Assembly (NCBI GenBank): GCA_001768235.1
Contig: MENK01000008.1
Location: 62,001 to 126,000 of the forward strand
Source: Bacteroidetes bacterium GWB2_32_14
GTDB lineage: Bacteria; Bacteroidota; Bacteroidia; Bacteroidales; UBA12077
DNA length: 64,000 nt
Reading direction: 5' to 3'
In this document: piece by piece, positions 53,447 to 62,526 of the stretch
Layout of the letters: every line of letters starts with the position of its first letter
How positions within the stretch are numbered: the stretch's first letter is position 1
Made by a program: the position numbers and the translations under genes
Notes under the pieces: generated by a model
Databases searched by the model: none
Told to the model about the DNA's origin: nothing
Seen by the model: the letters and a program-made list of their open reading frames with translations, nothing else

Positions 53447-54496
53447 TTACTCACATTCATTCATATATTTCTCAGCATCGCTTAAACCAAGTTCTTTGGC
53501 CTTTTTCCAGTCTGCACAAGCTTCGCTAAACTTACCCAGAAATTCCTGTGCGTATCCACGATTCAGGTATGCTTCTGCAAACTGGGGATTTAACTCAATA
53601 GCTTTTGTAAGTTCTTTAACTGCCGTAATATATTGTTGTAGTTTTACATTTGTTATTCCAATGTTATTATAGGCAGGTGCAAAATCTTTTTTTATTTCAA
53701 CTACTTTTTTATAATCACTTAAAGCAGCTTCGTATTTTGCCATCTGGTAATATGCATTTCCACGGTTATTATAGGCAATGTAAAAATCGGGTTTCATTTC
53801 AACAGCTTTTGTAAAGTCAGCAATCGCATCCTGATAAGCGCCGGTTTTAATTTTGCAGTTACCCATATTATCGTAAGCTACAGCAAGATTCGCGTCATAT
53901 TTAAGTGCATTATTGTAATCGTTAATTGCTCCCTGGTAATCATTTAACATACTTTTTGCACTTCCTCTTTCGTGATAAGCGTATGCAAAATCGTACTTTT
54001 TATCTATAGCCATTGTAAAGTCAATCAAAGCGCTGTTAAAATCTTTTGATTCAAAATAGATTATTCCCCGGTAATAAAAAACTTCATGACCAGCAAATCC
54101 TTTCTGTATAGCTTTTGTAAAATTTTCAATTGCCTGTTGATTTTTCTTATTTAAAAAGTCGATATAGCCAAGGCAATAATACGCTTCAGCAAGATCTTTG
54201 TTTAATTCAAGTGCCTTATTAATGTCTTTTAATGCTAAATCTATCTGGTTATTTTTAATTTTAATTTTTCCACGTTCAAGGTAAGGCAAATCAAATTCGG
54301 CCAACAGAAACAATGCGGCATCAAATTTTTGATGTGCCTCTGTGTATTTGCCATCTTGTGCAAGTTTTACACCTTCGTTGTAAATAATGCCTGCTTTCTT
54401 TTTTAACTCGTTCAATGCATCATCGGAAGGATTGCTTTCCTGCGAAAAAAGAAATAGCGGGAAAAAAATCAGGAGTAATGTAACTAAATGTTTCAT
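53447..54496 (-). CDS. Exported TPR repeat protein
   Basis: A 349-aa protein with a signal peptide (MKHLVTLLLIFFPLFLFSQE) and about nine TPR units in regular 34-residue spacing, e.g. AEAYYCLGYIDFLNKKNQQA, AYAYHERGSAKSMLNDYQGA, LAVAYDNMGNCKIKTGAYQD and FYIAYNNRGNAYYQMAKYEA. The final EACADWKKAKELGLSDAEKY matches the tail of the other TPR protein in the window. It is the first gene of the operon with the PorE-like OmpA protein and probably interacts with it or another envelope assembly. Confidence 0.85.
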   Translation of the reverse strand: MKHLVTLLLIFFPLFLFSQESNPSDDALNELKKKAGIIYNEGVKLAQDGKYTEAHQKFDAALFLLAEFDLPYLERGKIKIKNNQIDLALKDINKALELNKDLAEAYYCLGYIDFLNKKNQQAIENFTKAIQKGFAGHEVFYYRGIIYFESKDFNSALIDFTMAIDKKYDFAYAYHERGSAKSMLNDYQGAINDYNNALKYDANLAVAYDNMGNCKIKTGAYQDAIADFTKAVEMKPDFYIAYNNRGNAYYQMAKYEAALSDYKKVVEIKKDFAPAYNNIGITNVKLQQYITAVKELTKAIELNPQFAEAYLNRGYAQEFLGKFSEACADWKKAKELGLSDAEKYMNECE

Positions 54497-54720
54497 GCGT
54501 ATAGTTATTAATTTTATTAAGCAAATACTTAGAATAATTGTGTATTAAGATTTTCCTGAGAACTTATTTATTTAAATTTTTAAAATAAATTAATGGTAAA
54601 TATAAAAATTTTATATGCAATATTTGTTAAAGTTGAATGATATCGAAATAAATTACAAATTACATAAAAAAAATAGATATATTTCAAGTATATTAGCAAT
54701 CGTATAGTTTAAATTATAAA

Positions 54721-55083
54721 ATGGCAAAGGAGTATCATATTATTAATTTGGCTTATTTAAAGGAAATAAGTAATGGAGATAATAAACTAATAACAGATCT
54801 TATCGAACTGTTTTTTGAACAAATACCGGAATACCAATTAAAAATGAATGAATATTTTGAACAGCATGATTGGAATAATTTAGGACGTATCGCTCATAAA
54901 GCAAAGTCGGCTATATTAATGGCCGGAATGGAGGAACTGGCTTTAGATTTGAAAAAATTAGAACAAAATACAAAAGATGGAGAAAATATTGGCAATTATA
55001 AGGAAATAATTGTTAAATTTGTAAACGTCAGCAATGCTGCAATAAAAGAACTTCAAGAAGTAAAAAAACAATACAATAAGTAG
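54721..55083 (+). CDS. Orphan histidine phosphotransfer (Hpt) protein
   Basis: A 120-aa four-helix Hpt domain. The phosphorylatable His59 is in LGRIAHKAKSAILMAGMEEL, the standard HxxKxxAxxxG pattern. It starts AYLKEISNGDNKLITDLIEL and FFEQIPEYQLKMNEYFEQHD. No histidine kinase or response regulator lies beside it. A STAS gene follows after 25 bases on the same strand. It probably relays phosphate between a hybrid kinase and a response regulator encoded elsewhere. Confidence 0.9.
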   Translation: MAKEYHIINLAYLKEISNGDNKLITDLIELFFEQIPEYQLKMNEYFEQHDWNNLGRIAHKAKSAILMAGMEELALDLKKLEQNTKDGENIGNYKEIIVKFVNVSNAAIKELQEVKKQYNK

Positions 55084-55108
55084 TAATATTAACCAAAAAA
55101 GGGTATCT

Positions 55109-55450
55109 ATGTTAAACCACGAATCCAAAAACGGAATTGAGATATTAACATTCGACAATGTAAATAAATTAAATATCTTAATAGCTCAGTCGTTAAAAGA
55201 AGAAGTAGCTCAATATTTATTAAAGCCTAATACAAAACTCATATTAAACATGAAAGGTGTTGAATATGTCGATAGTTCAGGCTTTGGAGCATTACTTTCG
55301 ATACTGAGAAATTCAAAAAACAATGATAGTCAGTTTAAAATCTGTAATATTTCACCTGATGTTATGGAACTGGTTAAATTACTTCAATTGCATAATGTTT
55401 TCGATATTTGTGATAATATCCAAGATTGTATAAAAAGCTTTGACAAATAA
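55109..55450 (+). CDS. STAS-domain anti-anti-sigma-like protein
   Basis: A 113-aa STAS protein of the SpoIIAA/RsbV type. The phosphorylation loop is VEYVDSSGFGALLS with Ser56 in the usual place after Asp55. LILNMKGVEYV and FKICNISPDVMELVKLLQL are further marks of the fold. Such proteins bind an anti-sigma or serine kinase when unphosphorylated. No kinase or PP2C phosphatase gene adjoins it, and its upstream partner is an Hpt protein. It ends just before the terminator shared with clpB. Confidence 0.9.
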   Translation: MLNHESKNGIEILTFDNVNKLNILIAQSLKEEVAQYLLKPNTKLILNMKGVEYVDSSGFGALLSILRNSKNNDSQFKICNISPDVMELVKLLQLHNVFDICDNIQDCIKSFDK

Positions 55451-55479
55451 AAACCGGGTTACCCCGGTTTTTTCTTTTA
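55449..55479. terminator. Bidirectional terminator between the STAS gene and clpB
   Basis: AAACCGGG (55451-55458) and CCCGGTTT (55463-55470) pair around TTAC; TTTTC follows. It starts right after the STAS stop codon and lies just downstream of clpB on the other strand. Confidence 0.85.
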
Positions 55480-58065
55480 GTTTTTAAATATTAACCTGCT
55501 ATTTACCATATCTATTTGTATTGTTTTATTTTTATCAATAGAATTTGCCAGAATTTGTTTTGACAACTCGTTTAAAATATGTTTTTGAATAATTCGCTTA
55601 ACCGGACGTGCTCCAAATTGAGGATCGTAGCCAATAGTCGAAATCCAATCAATTGCTTCATTCGTAATTTCAATATGTATATTTTGTGTTTCAAGCATTG
55701 ATTTTATCATACCGAATTGCAATTTTACAATCTCTTTTATTTCATTTTCATTTAATGGAGTAAACATAACAATCTCATCAATCCGGTTTATAAATTCAGG
55801 CCGTATAGACTGTTTTAATAAACCAATAACCTGTTCTTTGGTGTCTTCTAAAATAACATCTCTGTTTTTCTCGTTCATTTTTTTAATATTTTCCTGGATA
55901 AAATGAGAACCCACGTTCGATGTCATAATAATAATTGTATTCTTAAAGTTTACAGTGCGGCCTTTGTTATCAGTTAAACGGCCATCATCGAGAACCTGCA
56001 ATAATATGTTGAAAACATCGGGATGAGCTTTTTCAATCTCATCGAGTAAAATTACCGAATATTGTTTTCTACGAACAGCTTCAGTAAGTTGTCCTCCTTC
56101 GTCGTAACCGACATACCCGGGAGGAGCTCCGATTAGTCGTGAAACAGAATGGCGTTCCTGGTATTCCGACATATCTATTCGGGTCATTCTGTTTTCATCG
56201 TCAAATAGAAATTCGGCAAGAGCTTTAGCCAATTCCGTTTTACCAACTCCTGTAGTACCTAGGAAAATAAATGAACCAACAGGCCTTTTTGAATCTTGCA
56301 ATCCTGCCCTGTTTCTACGAACAGCATCTGAAACAGCTTCAATAGCCTCATCCTGGCCAATAACCCGTTTATGCAATTCATCTTCCAATCGTAATAATTT
56401 ATCTTTTTCACTTTGCAGCATCTTACTAACAGGTATTCCTGTCCATTTTGCAACAACTTCGGCTACATCTTCACTTCCAACTTCTTCGTTTATCATTGCT
56501 GAATCTTTTTGGATTGCCGAAAGTTCTTGTTTCAAATTAGCTGCATTCAGTTCAGCTTCTTTAATTTTACCATATCTCAACTCTGCAACACGTCCATAAT
56601 CTCCATTTCGTTCCGCCTGTTCGGCTTCAAGCTTATATTGTTCAATATTTTCTTTAAATTGCTGTATCTGGTTTGCAATCGATTTTTCATTTTCCCATTT
56701 TGCTCTAAGTTTGCTGCGTTCATCTGAAAAGTTTGATATAAGTTTACTTAAATCATCAACCTTTTTCTTATCACCTTCGCGTTTAATAGCTTCCCGTTCA
56801 ATTTCAAGTTGTTTAATTTTTCTTTCTATTTCATCAATACTTTCAGGAACAGAATTCATTTCGAGCCTTAATTTTGAAGCAGCTTCATCGATTAAATCTA
56901 TTGCTTTATCAGGTAAAAACCTGTCCGAAATATATCGCTGCGAAAGTTCAACAGCAGCAATAATCGCTTCATCTAAAATACGTACTTTATGATGTGACTC
57001 GTAACGATCTTTTAACCCACGAAGAATAGAAATAGCACTAAGAGTATCGGGTTCTGAAACCATTACTTTTTGAAACCTGCGTTCAAGGGCTTTATCATTC
57101 TCGAAATATTTCTGGTATTCGTTTAACGTTGTTGCACCAACAGCTCTCAACTCACCACGTGCAAGGGCCGGTTTAAGAATATTTGCAGCATCCATTGCTC
57201 CTTCGCCCTTTCCTGCACCAACAAGAGTATGAATCTCATCAATAAAAAGAATTATTTCGCCTTCGGAAGCTATGACTTCTTTAACTACCGATTTCAAACG
57301 TTCTTCAAATTCACCTTTATATTTTGCTCCTGCTATTAATGCTCCCATATCCAGCGCAAATACCAGTTTGTTTTTTAAATTCTCCGGTACATCGCCGTTT
57401 ACTATCCTGTGAGCAATACCTTCGGCAATGGCTGTTTTTCCAACACCCGGCTCTCCAATTAATACAGGGTTATTTTTTGTTCTTCGCGATAATATTTGCA
57501 ATACCCTCCGGATTTCATCATCACGGCCGATAACAGGATCAAGTTTACCAGCCCTTGCCTGTTCAATAAGATTTATTGCAAAACGATTTAGTGAATTAAA
57601 GGTATCTTCGGCTGTTTGGCTATTTACTTTCGATCCTTTACGTAACTCCTGAATGGCCAGTTTAAGTTCCTTTTCGTTTATTCCATTGTCTTTCATGAGC
57701 TGGGAAATATTATCACCGGACATTAATATCCCCAACAATACGTGTTCAATAGAAATAAACTGGTCTCCCATTTCTTTAGAAAATGTAAGGGCTTTTTGTA
57801 ATGATTTATTTGCATTATTTGAAAGATAAGGTTCTCCCCCGGTAACCTTAGGATATGAATCAATAATCTTATCAAGGACTTTTTGAAAATTTAACAGGTT
57901 CACATTCAGTTTTTTTAACAAAAAAGTTGAAATATTCTCCCCTTCTATCGTGATTCCTTTCAATAGATGTCCATTTTCAACAGCCTGTTGCTGATTAGCC
58001 TGGGCAATATTAAAAGCCTGCTGAATCGCCTCCTGCGATTTTATTGTAAAGTTTTCTGTTTTCAT
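55477..58065 (-). CDS. clpB: ATP-dependent disaggregase ClpB
   Basis: An 862-aa Hsp100 chaperone that threads aggregated protein with DnaK. ATG 58065 ([20 protein letters not shown]) was chosen over an in-frame ATG six codons upstream. It has the N-terminal Clp domain, the first AAA+ module (Walker A GEPGVGKT at about 204-211), the coiled-coil M domain ([20 protein letters not shown]) and the second AAA+ module ([20 protein letters not shown]). [20 protein letters not shown] is the substrate pore loop. Paired direct repeats lie upstream and may be heat-shock control sites. Confidence 0.97.
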   Translation of the reverse strand: MKTENFTIKSQEAIQQAFNIAQANQQQAVENGHLLKGITIEGENISTFLLKKLNVNLLNFQKVLDKIIDSYPKVTGGEPYLSNNANKSLQKALTFSKEMGDQFISIEHVLLGILMSGDNISQLMKDNGINEKELKLAIQELRKGSKVNSQTAEDTFNSLNRFAINLIEQARAGKLDPVIGRDDEIRRVLQILSRRTKNNPVLIGEPGVGKTAIAEGIAHRIVNGDVPENLKNKLVFALDMGALIAGAKYKGEFEERLKSVVKEVIASEGEIILFIDEIHTLVGAGKGEGAMDAANILKPALARGELRAVGATTLNEYQKYFENDKALERRFQKVMVSEPDTLSAISILRGLKDRYESHHKVRILDEAIIAAVELSQRYISDRFLPDKAIDLIDEAASKLRLEMNSVPESIDEIERKIKQLEIEREAIKREGDKKKVDDLSKLISNFSDERSKLRAKWENEKSIANQIQQFKENIEQYKLEAEQAERNGDYGRVAELRYGKIKEAELNAANLKQELSAIQKDSAMINEEVGSEDVAEVVAKWTGIPVSKMLQSEKDKLLRLEDELHKRVIGQDEAIEAVSDAVRRNRAGLQDSKRPVGSFIFLGTTGVGKTELAKALAEFLFDDENRMTRIDMSEYQERHSVSRLIGAPPGYVGYDEGGQLTEAVRRKQYSVILLDEIEKAHPDVFNILLQVLDDGRLTDNKGRTVNFKNTIIIMTSNVGSHFIQENIKKMNEKNRDVILEDTKEQVIGLLKQSIRPEFINRIDEIVMFTPLNENEIKEIVKLQFGMIKSMLETQNIHIEITNEAIDWISTIGYDPQFGARPVKRIIQKHILNELSKQILANSIDKNKTIQIDMVNSRLIFKN

Positions 58066-58131
58066 ATTTTTAATTTTTAACAAAAGAAAGGTTTCAAAAT
58101 AATTGCCATTTATAAAAATTGTAGAAAATGA

Positions 58132-58178
58132 GCCAAAACGTCATTTATACCAATAAAATCAAAGCCAAAATGACATTT
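58132..58178. promoter_or_regulatory. Paired 15-bp direct repeats upstream of clpB
   Basis: GCCAAAACGTCATTT (58132-58146) and GCCAAAATGACATTT (58164-58178) differ at two positions and are 32 bases apart, close to three helical turns. They lie 67 to 113 bases upstream of the clpB start. A role in stress induction is inferred from position only. Confidence 0.45.
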
Positions 58179-58266
58179 CAAATTTCACTTAACTTAAAAA
58201 ATTCAGATTGAATTGAAATTTTAATACATTTATCAAATAAAGTTGAAAACTAAAAATTTTAATATC

Positions 58267-58836
58267 GTGGAAAAAATAAATAAACAACCCCTAACATTAA
58301 TCTATCCTGTACCTGCATTCATGGTAAGTTGTGGTAAAAGTGAAAATGAATTTAATATCATTTCTATTGCCTGGACAGGAACAATTTGTTCAACGCCTCC
58401 CATGTGCTACATATCTATTCGAAAAGAAAGATATTCATATCCCATAATTAAACGTAACATGGAGTTTGTAATTAACTACACGACAAAAGAACTTATTTAT
58501 GCAATGGACTGGTGTGGAAGAAACTCAGGTAGTAATTACAACAAATTTAAAGAAATGAATTTAACACCAGTAAAAGGAACCCTGGTTGATTGCCCCGTTA
58601 TTCAGGAATCTCCGGTAAATATTGAATGTAAAGTAAAAGATATTATTTCTTTAGGTTCGCACGATATGTTTATTGCCGAGGTTGTTCATATTCAGGCATC
58701 AGAGCGGTATATTAATCCTAAATCCGGAACTATACAAATTCAGAATAACGAACTAATTGCTTACTCACAGGGGAATTATCTTGAACTGGGAAAAATAATT
58801 GAACAAGCAGGATTCTCGATTACAAATAAACAATAA
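58267..58836 (+). CDS. Flavin reductase family protein
   Basis: A protein of 189 aa if it starts at GTG 58267 (MEKINKQPLTLIYPVP); a TTG at 58243 in the same frame would add 8 residues. It has the flavin reductase-like FMN-binding fold: FMVSCGKSENEFNIISIAWT, GTICSTPPMCYISIRKERYS and FVINYTTKELIYAMDWCGR. The family uses FMN to reduce substrates or supply reduced flavin; the Bacteroidota members are usually not assigned a partner. The end AEVVHIQASERYINPKSGTI is typical. It is followed by the TonB-dependent receptor. Confidence 0.85.
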   Translation: MEKINKQPLTLIYPVPAFMVSCGKSENEFNIISIAWTGTICSTPPMCYISIRKERYSYPIIKRNMEFVINYTTKELIYAMDWCGRNSGSNYNKFKEMNLTPVKGTLVDCPVIQESPVNIECKVKDIISLGSHDMFIAEVVHIQASERYINPKSGTIQIQNNELIAYSQGNYLELGKIIEQAGFSITNKQ

Positions 58837-58842
58837 TTCTAT

Positions 58843-58850
58843 TATCTTTG
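58843..58850 (+). promoter_or_regulatory. -7 element of the TonB receptor promoter
   Basis: TATCTTTG fits TAnnTTTG exactly, 36 bases before the receptor ATG. No clear -33 TTTG is in the expected place. It is flanked by an inverted repeat ACAATAATT / AATTATTGT (about 58830-58875). Confidence 0.35.
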
Positions 58851-58886
58851 TTTTCCTTTTTTTAATTAATTATTGTACATAAATAC

Positions 58887-61244
58887 ATGAGAATTAAGGT
58901 CGTTTTTTCAATTATACTTTTATTTTTCCAATTAAATTTAATTTATTCGCAGGTAAAAGTAAAACTCTATCAAACAATCCGTGGTGTAGTTGTGGATAGA
59001 GAAACTCAAACAACCATACCGGGTGTAAATATTATCGTTTTAAATACTAACCCGCAGAAAGGTACAGTATCAGACGAGAACGGGGTATTTCGGTTAGAAA
59101 ATGTTGAGGTCGGGAGACAATCAATCCAGTTTAGCTCTATAGGGTATAAGACACAAACATTTGATAATATTGTTGTTATATCGGCTAAAGAAACTGTATT
59201 AAAAATTGAGTTGGAAGAATCTGTAACAACTATAGACGAAGTAGTAGTAAAAGCAAACGGGAGAAAAGATCAGGCAATAAATAAAATGGCTACTATAAGT
59301 GCCCGTTCGTTTACAGTGGATGAAACCAGCCGTTATCCGGGAAGTTATGGCGACCCTGCACGTATGGCTGCAAACTATGCAGGAGTAATGTCGGTTAGAG
59401 ACAACAGAAACGATATTGTAATCCGTGGAAATTCTTCAACAGGTTTATTGTGGCGACTCGATGGTATTGAAATTCCAAACCCGAATCATTTTGCTGCTTC
59501 AGGTTCAACAGGGGGGCCAATTACCATATTAAATAATAACCTGCTTACAAACTCCGATTTTTTAACAGGAGCCTTTCCTGCCGAATATGGAAATGCATTA
59601 GCCGGAGTTTTCGATTTAAAAATGAGAACCGGGAATAACGAAAAACGTGAATACTGGCTAGAATTAGGTTATAACGGACTCGAGTTTGGTACAGAAGGAC
59701 CTTTTTCGAAGAATAATAAAGCATCTTATCTTTTCACGTATCGTTACTCTATGGTTGATATTCTCGACTTATTAGGAGCAGAAGTAGAAACAACCAAATA
59801 CCAGGATTTGACTTTTAAATTAAATTTTCCAACAACAAAAGGAAGATGGACATTCCTGGGTGTTGGAGGTTCAAGTTATATAGAAATGTTCGATTCCAAT
59901 GATGAACAAAACGAATGGTCGTTTGATAATTGGGGCGAAGATTTAAGCAATGGCTCTAAAATAGGTGCTGTGGCATTAAGTTACCTGCATTTTTTAAGCA
60001 CCAATACCCGTGTTCAATCATCTCTATCATTACAGGGTTCTGAAGTAACTACAAAAATAGACACATTTACTGTTGACTTTCCTACTCCTTATGTTTGGGC
60101 AGGAGAAAAATCATCGGAAGTAAAAGCAAGTCTTACAACTCAGCTTAATGCAAAGCTAAATGCAAGGAATAATCTTAGTGTTGGATTTATTATTGACCGT
60201 TATTATATAAGTTTTGCAGATAGCAGTGCATCAAATGGTTCTTATGATATTGACACGGATATCCAGAATCAGTTTGGACTGTATCAGTTATATACTCAAC
60301 TTAAACATGAATTTACCGATAATAAAGAGTTTTATATTGGTTTACACGGGCAGTTTCTTGATTTAAATAACTCCTATTCCGTTGAACCCCGCATGGGTTT
60401 TAACTGGGACATAAACGATAAAAACTCTTTTAAAATTGGTTACGGGCTCCATTCACAAATGCAACTAAGGGCAGTTTATTTTGCACAATCGAGATTATCA
60501 TCAGGTGAATATCTTACTACAAACAAAAATTTAGATTTCTCAAAAAGTCATCAATTTGTTATCGGCTACGATCACCTGTTTAGTGAAAATCTCCGTTTAA
60601 AATTTGAAACCTATTATCAGTATTTATACGATATTCCTGTAAAAGAAACACTCCCCCAATATTCTGTTTTGAATTATGGGGCCGAATATTTTATCGAGCG
60701 AATCGACAGCCTTGTTAATAAGGGAACCGGAGAAAACTATGGTGTAGAACTCACTCTTGAACGTTTTTTTAATAATAACTTCTACTTTTTAATTACTACT
60801 TCGCTGTATAATTCTACATATACCGGATACGATAAAGTAAAACGCAATACAGCATTCAACGGCAATTTTGCAATAAATGCCCTTGCCGGATACGAATTTC
60901 GCATTTATACGAACAACGTTTTATCATTAGGATTAAGAACATCGTGGGCAGGTGGCAGGCCGTATGTTCCTTTTGATGTTGCGGAATCGATGAACCAGGG
61001 TAAAGAAGTACTGGATTGGGATAATGCGTACGAAGTAAGGCCAAGTGACTATTTCAGGATTAATCTTCGAATTGGATACAAGCGGAACAAACGCAAATTC
61101 AGTATAGAATACGCGATGGATTTACAATACAGAACAAACTATACCAGTGTTTACGAAAGACGTATCGATCCCACGACAGGTAAAATAACTTATAATTATG
61201 AAATGGCACTGTACCCGATGGCTTTGTGGAGAATACAGTTTTAA
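58887..61244 (+). CDS. TonB-dependent outer-membrane receptor with carboxypeptidase-like domain
   Basis: A 785-aa outer-membrane receptor. The signal peptide (FSIILLFFQLNLIYSQ) is followed by a carboxypeptidase regulatory-like domain (YQTIRGVVVDRETQTTIPGV, NIIVLNTNPQKGTVSDENG), then the plug (DPARMAANYAGVMSVRDNRN, DIVIRGNSSTGLLWRLDGIE) and a beta barrel with periodic aromatic girdles. The last strand ends ALYPMALWRIQF with a terminal Phe, as in outer-membrane barrels. No SusD partner, glycosidase or metal gene is next to it, so the ligand is unknown. Confidence 0.93.
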   Translation: MRIKVVFSIILLFFQLNLIYSQVKVKLYQTIRGVVVDRETQTTIPGVNIIVLNTNPQKGTVSDENGVFRLENVEVGRQSIQFSSIGYKTQTFDNIVVISAKETVLKIELEESVTTIDEVVVKANGRKDQAINKMATISARSFTVDETSRYPGSYGDPARMAANYAGVMSVRDNRNDIVIRGNSSTGLLWRLDGIEIPNPNHFAASGSTGGPITILNNNLLTNSDFLTGAFPAEYGNALAGVFDLKMRTGNNEKREYWLELGYNGLEFGTEGPFSKNNKASYLFTYRYSMVDILDLLGAEVETTKYQDLTFKLNFPTTKGRWTFLGVGGSSYIEMFDSNDEQNEWSFDNWGEDLSNGSKIGAVALSYLHFLSTNTRVQSSLSLQGSEVTTKIDTFTVDFPTPYVWAGEKSSEVKASLTTQLNAKLNARNNLSVGFIIDRYYISFADSSASNGSYDIDTDIQNQFGLYQLYTQLKHEFTDNKEFYIGLHGQFLDLNNSYSVEPRMGFNWDINDKNSFKIGYGLHSQMQLRAVYFAQSRLSSGEYLTTNKNLDFSKSHQFVIGYDHLFSENLRLKFETYYQYLYDIPVKETLPQYSVLNYGAEYFIERIDSLVNKGTGENYGVELTLERFFNNNFYFLITTSLYNSTYTGYDKVKRNTAFNGNFAINALAGYEFRIYTNNVLSLGLRTSWAGGRPYVPFDVAESMNQGKEVLDWDNAYEVRPSDYFRINLRIGYKRNKRKFSIEYAMDLQYRTNYTSVYERRIDPTTGKITYNYEMALYPMALWRIQF

Positions 61245-61318
61245 TTGTTAGAATTGGCATTTTATTTGTAAATTCAATTTTCATTTTTTTAATACTATTC
61301 TATTAAACTAAACCAGTT

Positions 61319-62419
61319 ATGAAAAATTTTATTTTGGTAATTCTTAGCATTTTAACTATTTCACAATACACCTTCTCTCAGAATTATATCGCGGCAGCAC
61401 TTGACGAAGAGTTTTGGGGATATATTGATGAAACAGGCAACTGGGTTATACGCCCCATGTATAATGCCGCTAAAGATTTTAACTCGGGAACAGGTTTAAT
61501 CAGAAACCTGGATGCATGGTATTTTGTAAATAAAGAAGGTATAATTATTAATCGTTCTAACACGTATCTGGTAAAAAATGATTTTTCCGAAGGACTCGCT
61601 CGTGTTCAGGAAAATGGGAAATGGGGATTTATTAATAATTTGGGAGAAATTGTGATTCAACCTCAATTTATCGAAGCGGGAGATTTTAAGAATGGTGTTG
61701 CAGCTGTAAAACTGAATTCAAAATGGGGATATATCGACCAAAATGGAAAATATTTTATAGATCCACAATTCGATCACGCTAAAGATTTTGAAAATGGTGT
61801 CGGCATTATTCGCGAAAAGGGAATTTATAAATATGTAAATTCAAACAAAGAAATATTTCCTGCGAATAACGAATATGAAGCATTAAAAGATTTTTCAAAT
61901 GGATTTGCCCGGATTAGGCAAGGAAAATTCTGGGGCTTTGTAAACCAATCCGGGAAAATAGTTATTCCTGCCCAGTTTATCGATGCAGGTAATTTTGCCG
62001 AAGGTTTAGCTCCTGTATGTTCCGGGAAATTCTGGGGATATATAAACACCCGTGGTGAATATAGTATTCAGCCTACTCTTGAAACAGCTAAAGAATTTTC
62101 GGATGGAATGGCATTGGTAAAAGAAGGAAAAGAATTTTATTATGTCAATTCATCCGGAGAGCAAGTTGGACGAAACGCCAGTTACATTATTAAACATGAT
62201 TTTTCTGATGGTTTAGCCAGAATTATTCAAAACGGAAAAGTTGGATATATTGATAAATCAGGAAATATAGTTATTCAACCAACATTTGAAGATGCAGAAG
62301 ATTTTGCTGGTGATTATGCTGCCGTCCGATTAAATGGTAAATGGGGCTTTATAAATAAAAACGGGGACATTGTAATTGAATGTAAATTCAAAAAAGTAAG
62401 AAACCTGATAAAACTTTAA
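61319..62419 (+). CDS. WG-repeat exported protein
   Basis: A 366-aa protein with a signal peptide (NFILVILSILTISQYTFSQN) and about ten WG repeats of roughly 33 residues, each of the form WGFINxxGEIVIxPxF-x-A-x-DF: WGFINNLGEIVIQPQFIEAG, WGYIDQNGKYFIDPQFDHAK, WGFVNQSGKIVIPAQFIDAG, WGFINKNGDIVIECKFKKVR. WG repeats form beta-propeller or solenoid folds that probably bind proteins or ligands; their role is unknown. Its mRNA ends in a strong terminator. Confidence 0.9.
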   Translation: MKNFILVILSILTISQYTFSQNYIAAALDEEFWGYIDETGNWVIRPMYNAAKDFNSGTGLIRNLDAWYFVNKEGIIINRSNTYLVKNDFSEGLARVQENGKWGFINNLGEIVIQPQFIEAGDFKNGVAAVKLNSKWGYIDQNGKYFIDPQFDHAKDFENGVGIIREKGIYKYVNSNKEIFPANNEYEALKDFSNGFARIRQGKFWGFVNQSGKIVIPAQFIDAGNFAEGLAPVCSGKFWGYINTRGEYSIQPTLETAKEFSDGMALVKEGKEFYYVNSSGEQVGRNASYIIKHDFSDGLARIIQNGKVGYIDKSGNIVIQPTFEDAEDFAGDYAAVRLNGKWGFINKNGDIVIECKFKKVRNLIKL

Positions 62420-62436
62420 AACACTGAAAATATATT

Positions 62437-62472
62437 AAAAACCGTCATCTAAGATAAATGACGGTTTTTTTA
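62437..62472 (+). terminator. Rho-independent terminator of the WG-repeat gene
   Basis: AAAAACCGTCAT (62437-62448) and ATGACGGTTTTT (62458-62469) pair perfectly over 12 bases, followed by T. It covers an alternative ATG at 62458 of the next gene, which argues that translation starts further down. Confidence 0.9.
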
Positions 62473-62526
62473 TTACACATCATATTCTTTTTTATCTTCG
62501 CAATTAGAAAACTTTTACAACGAAGC

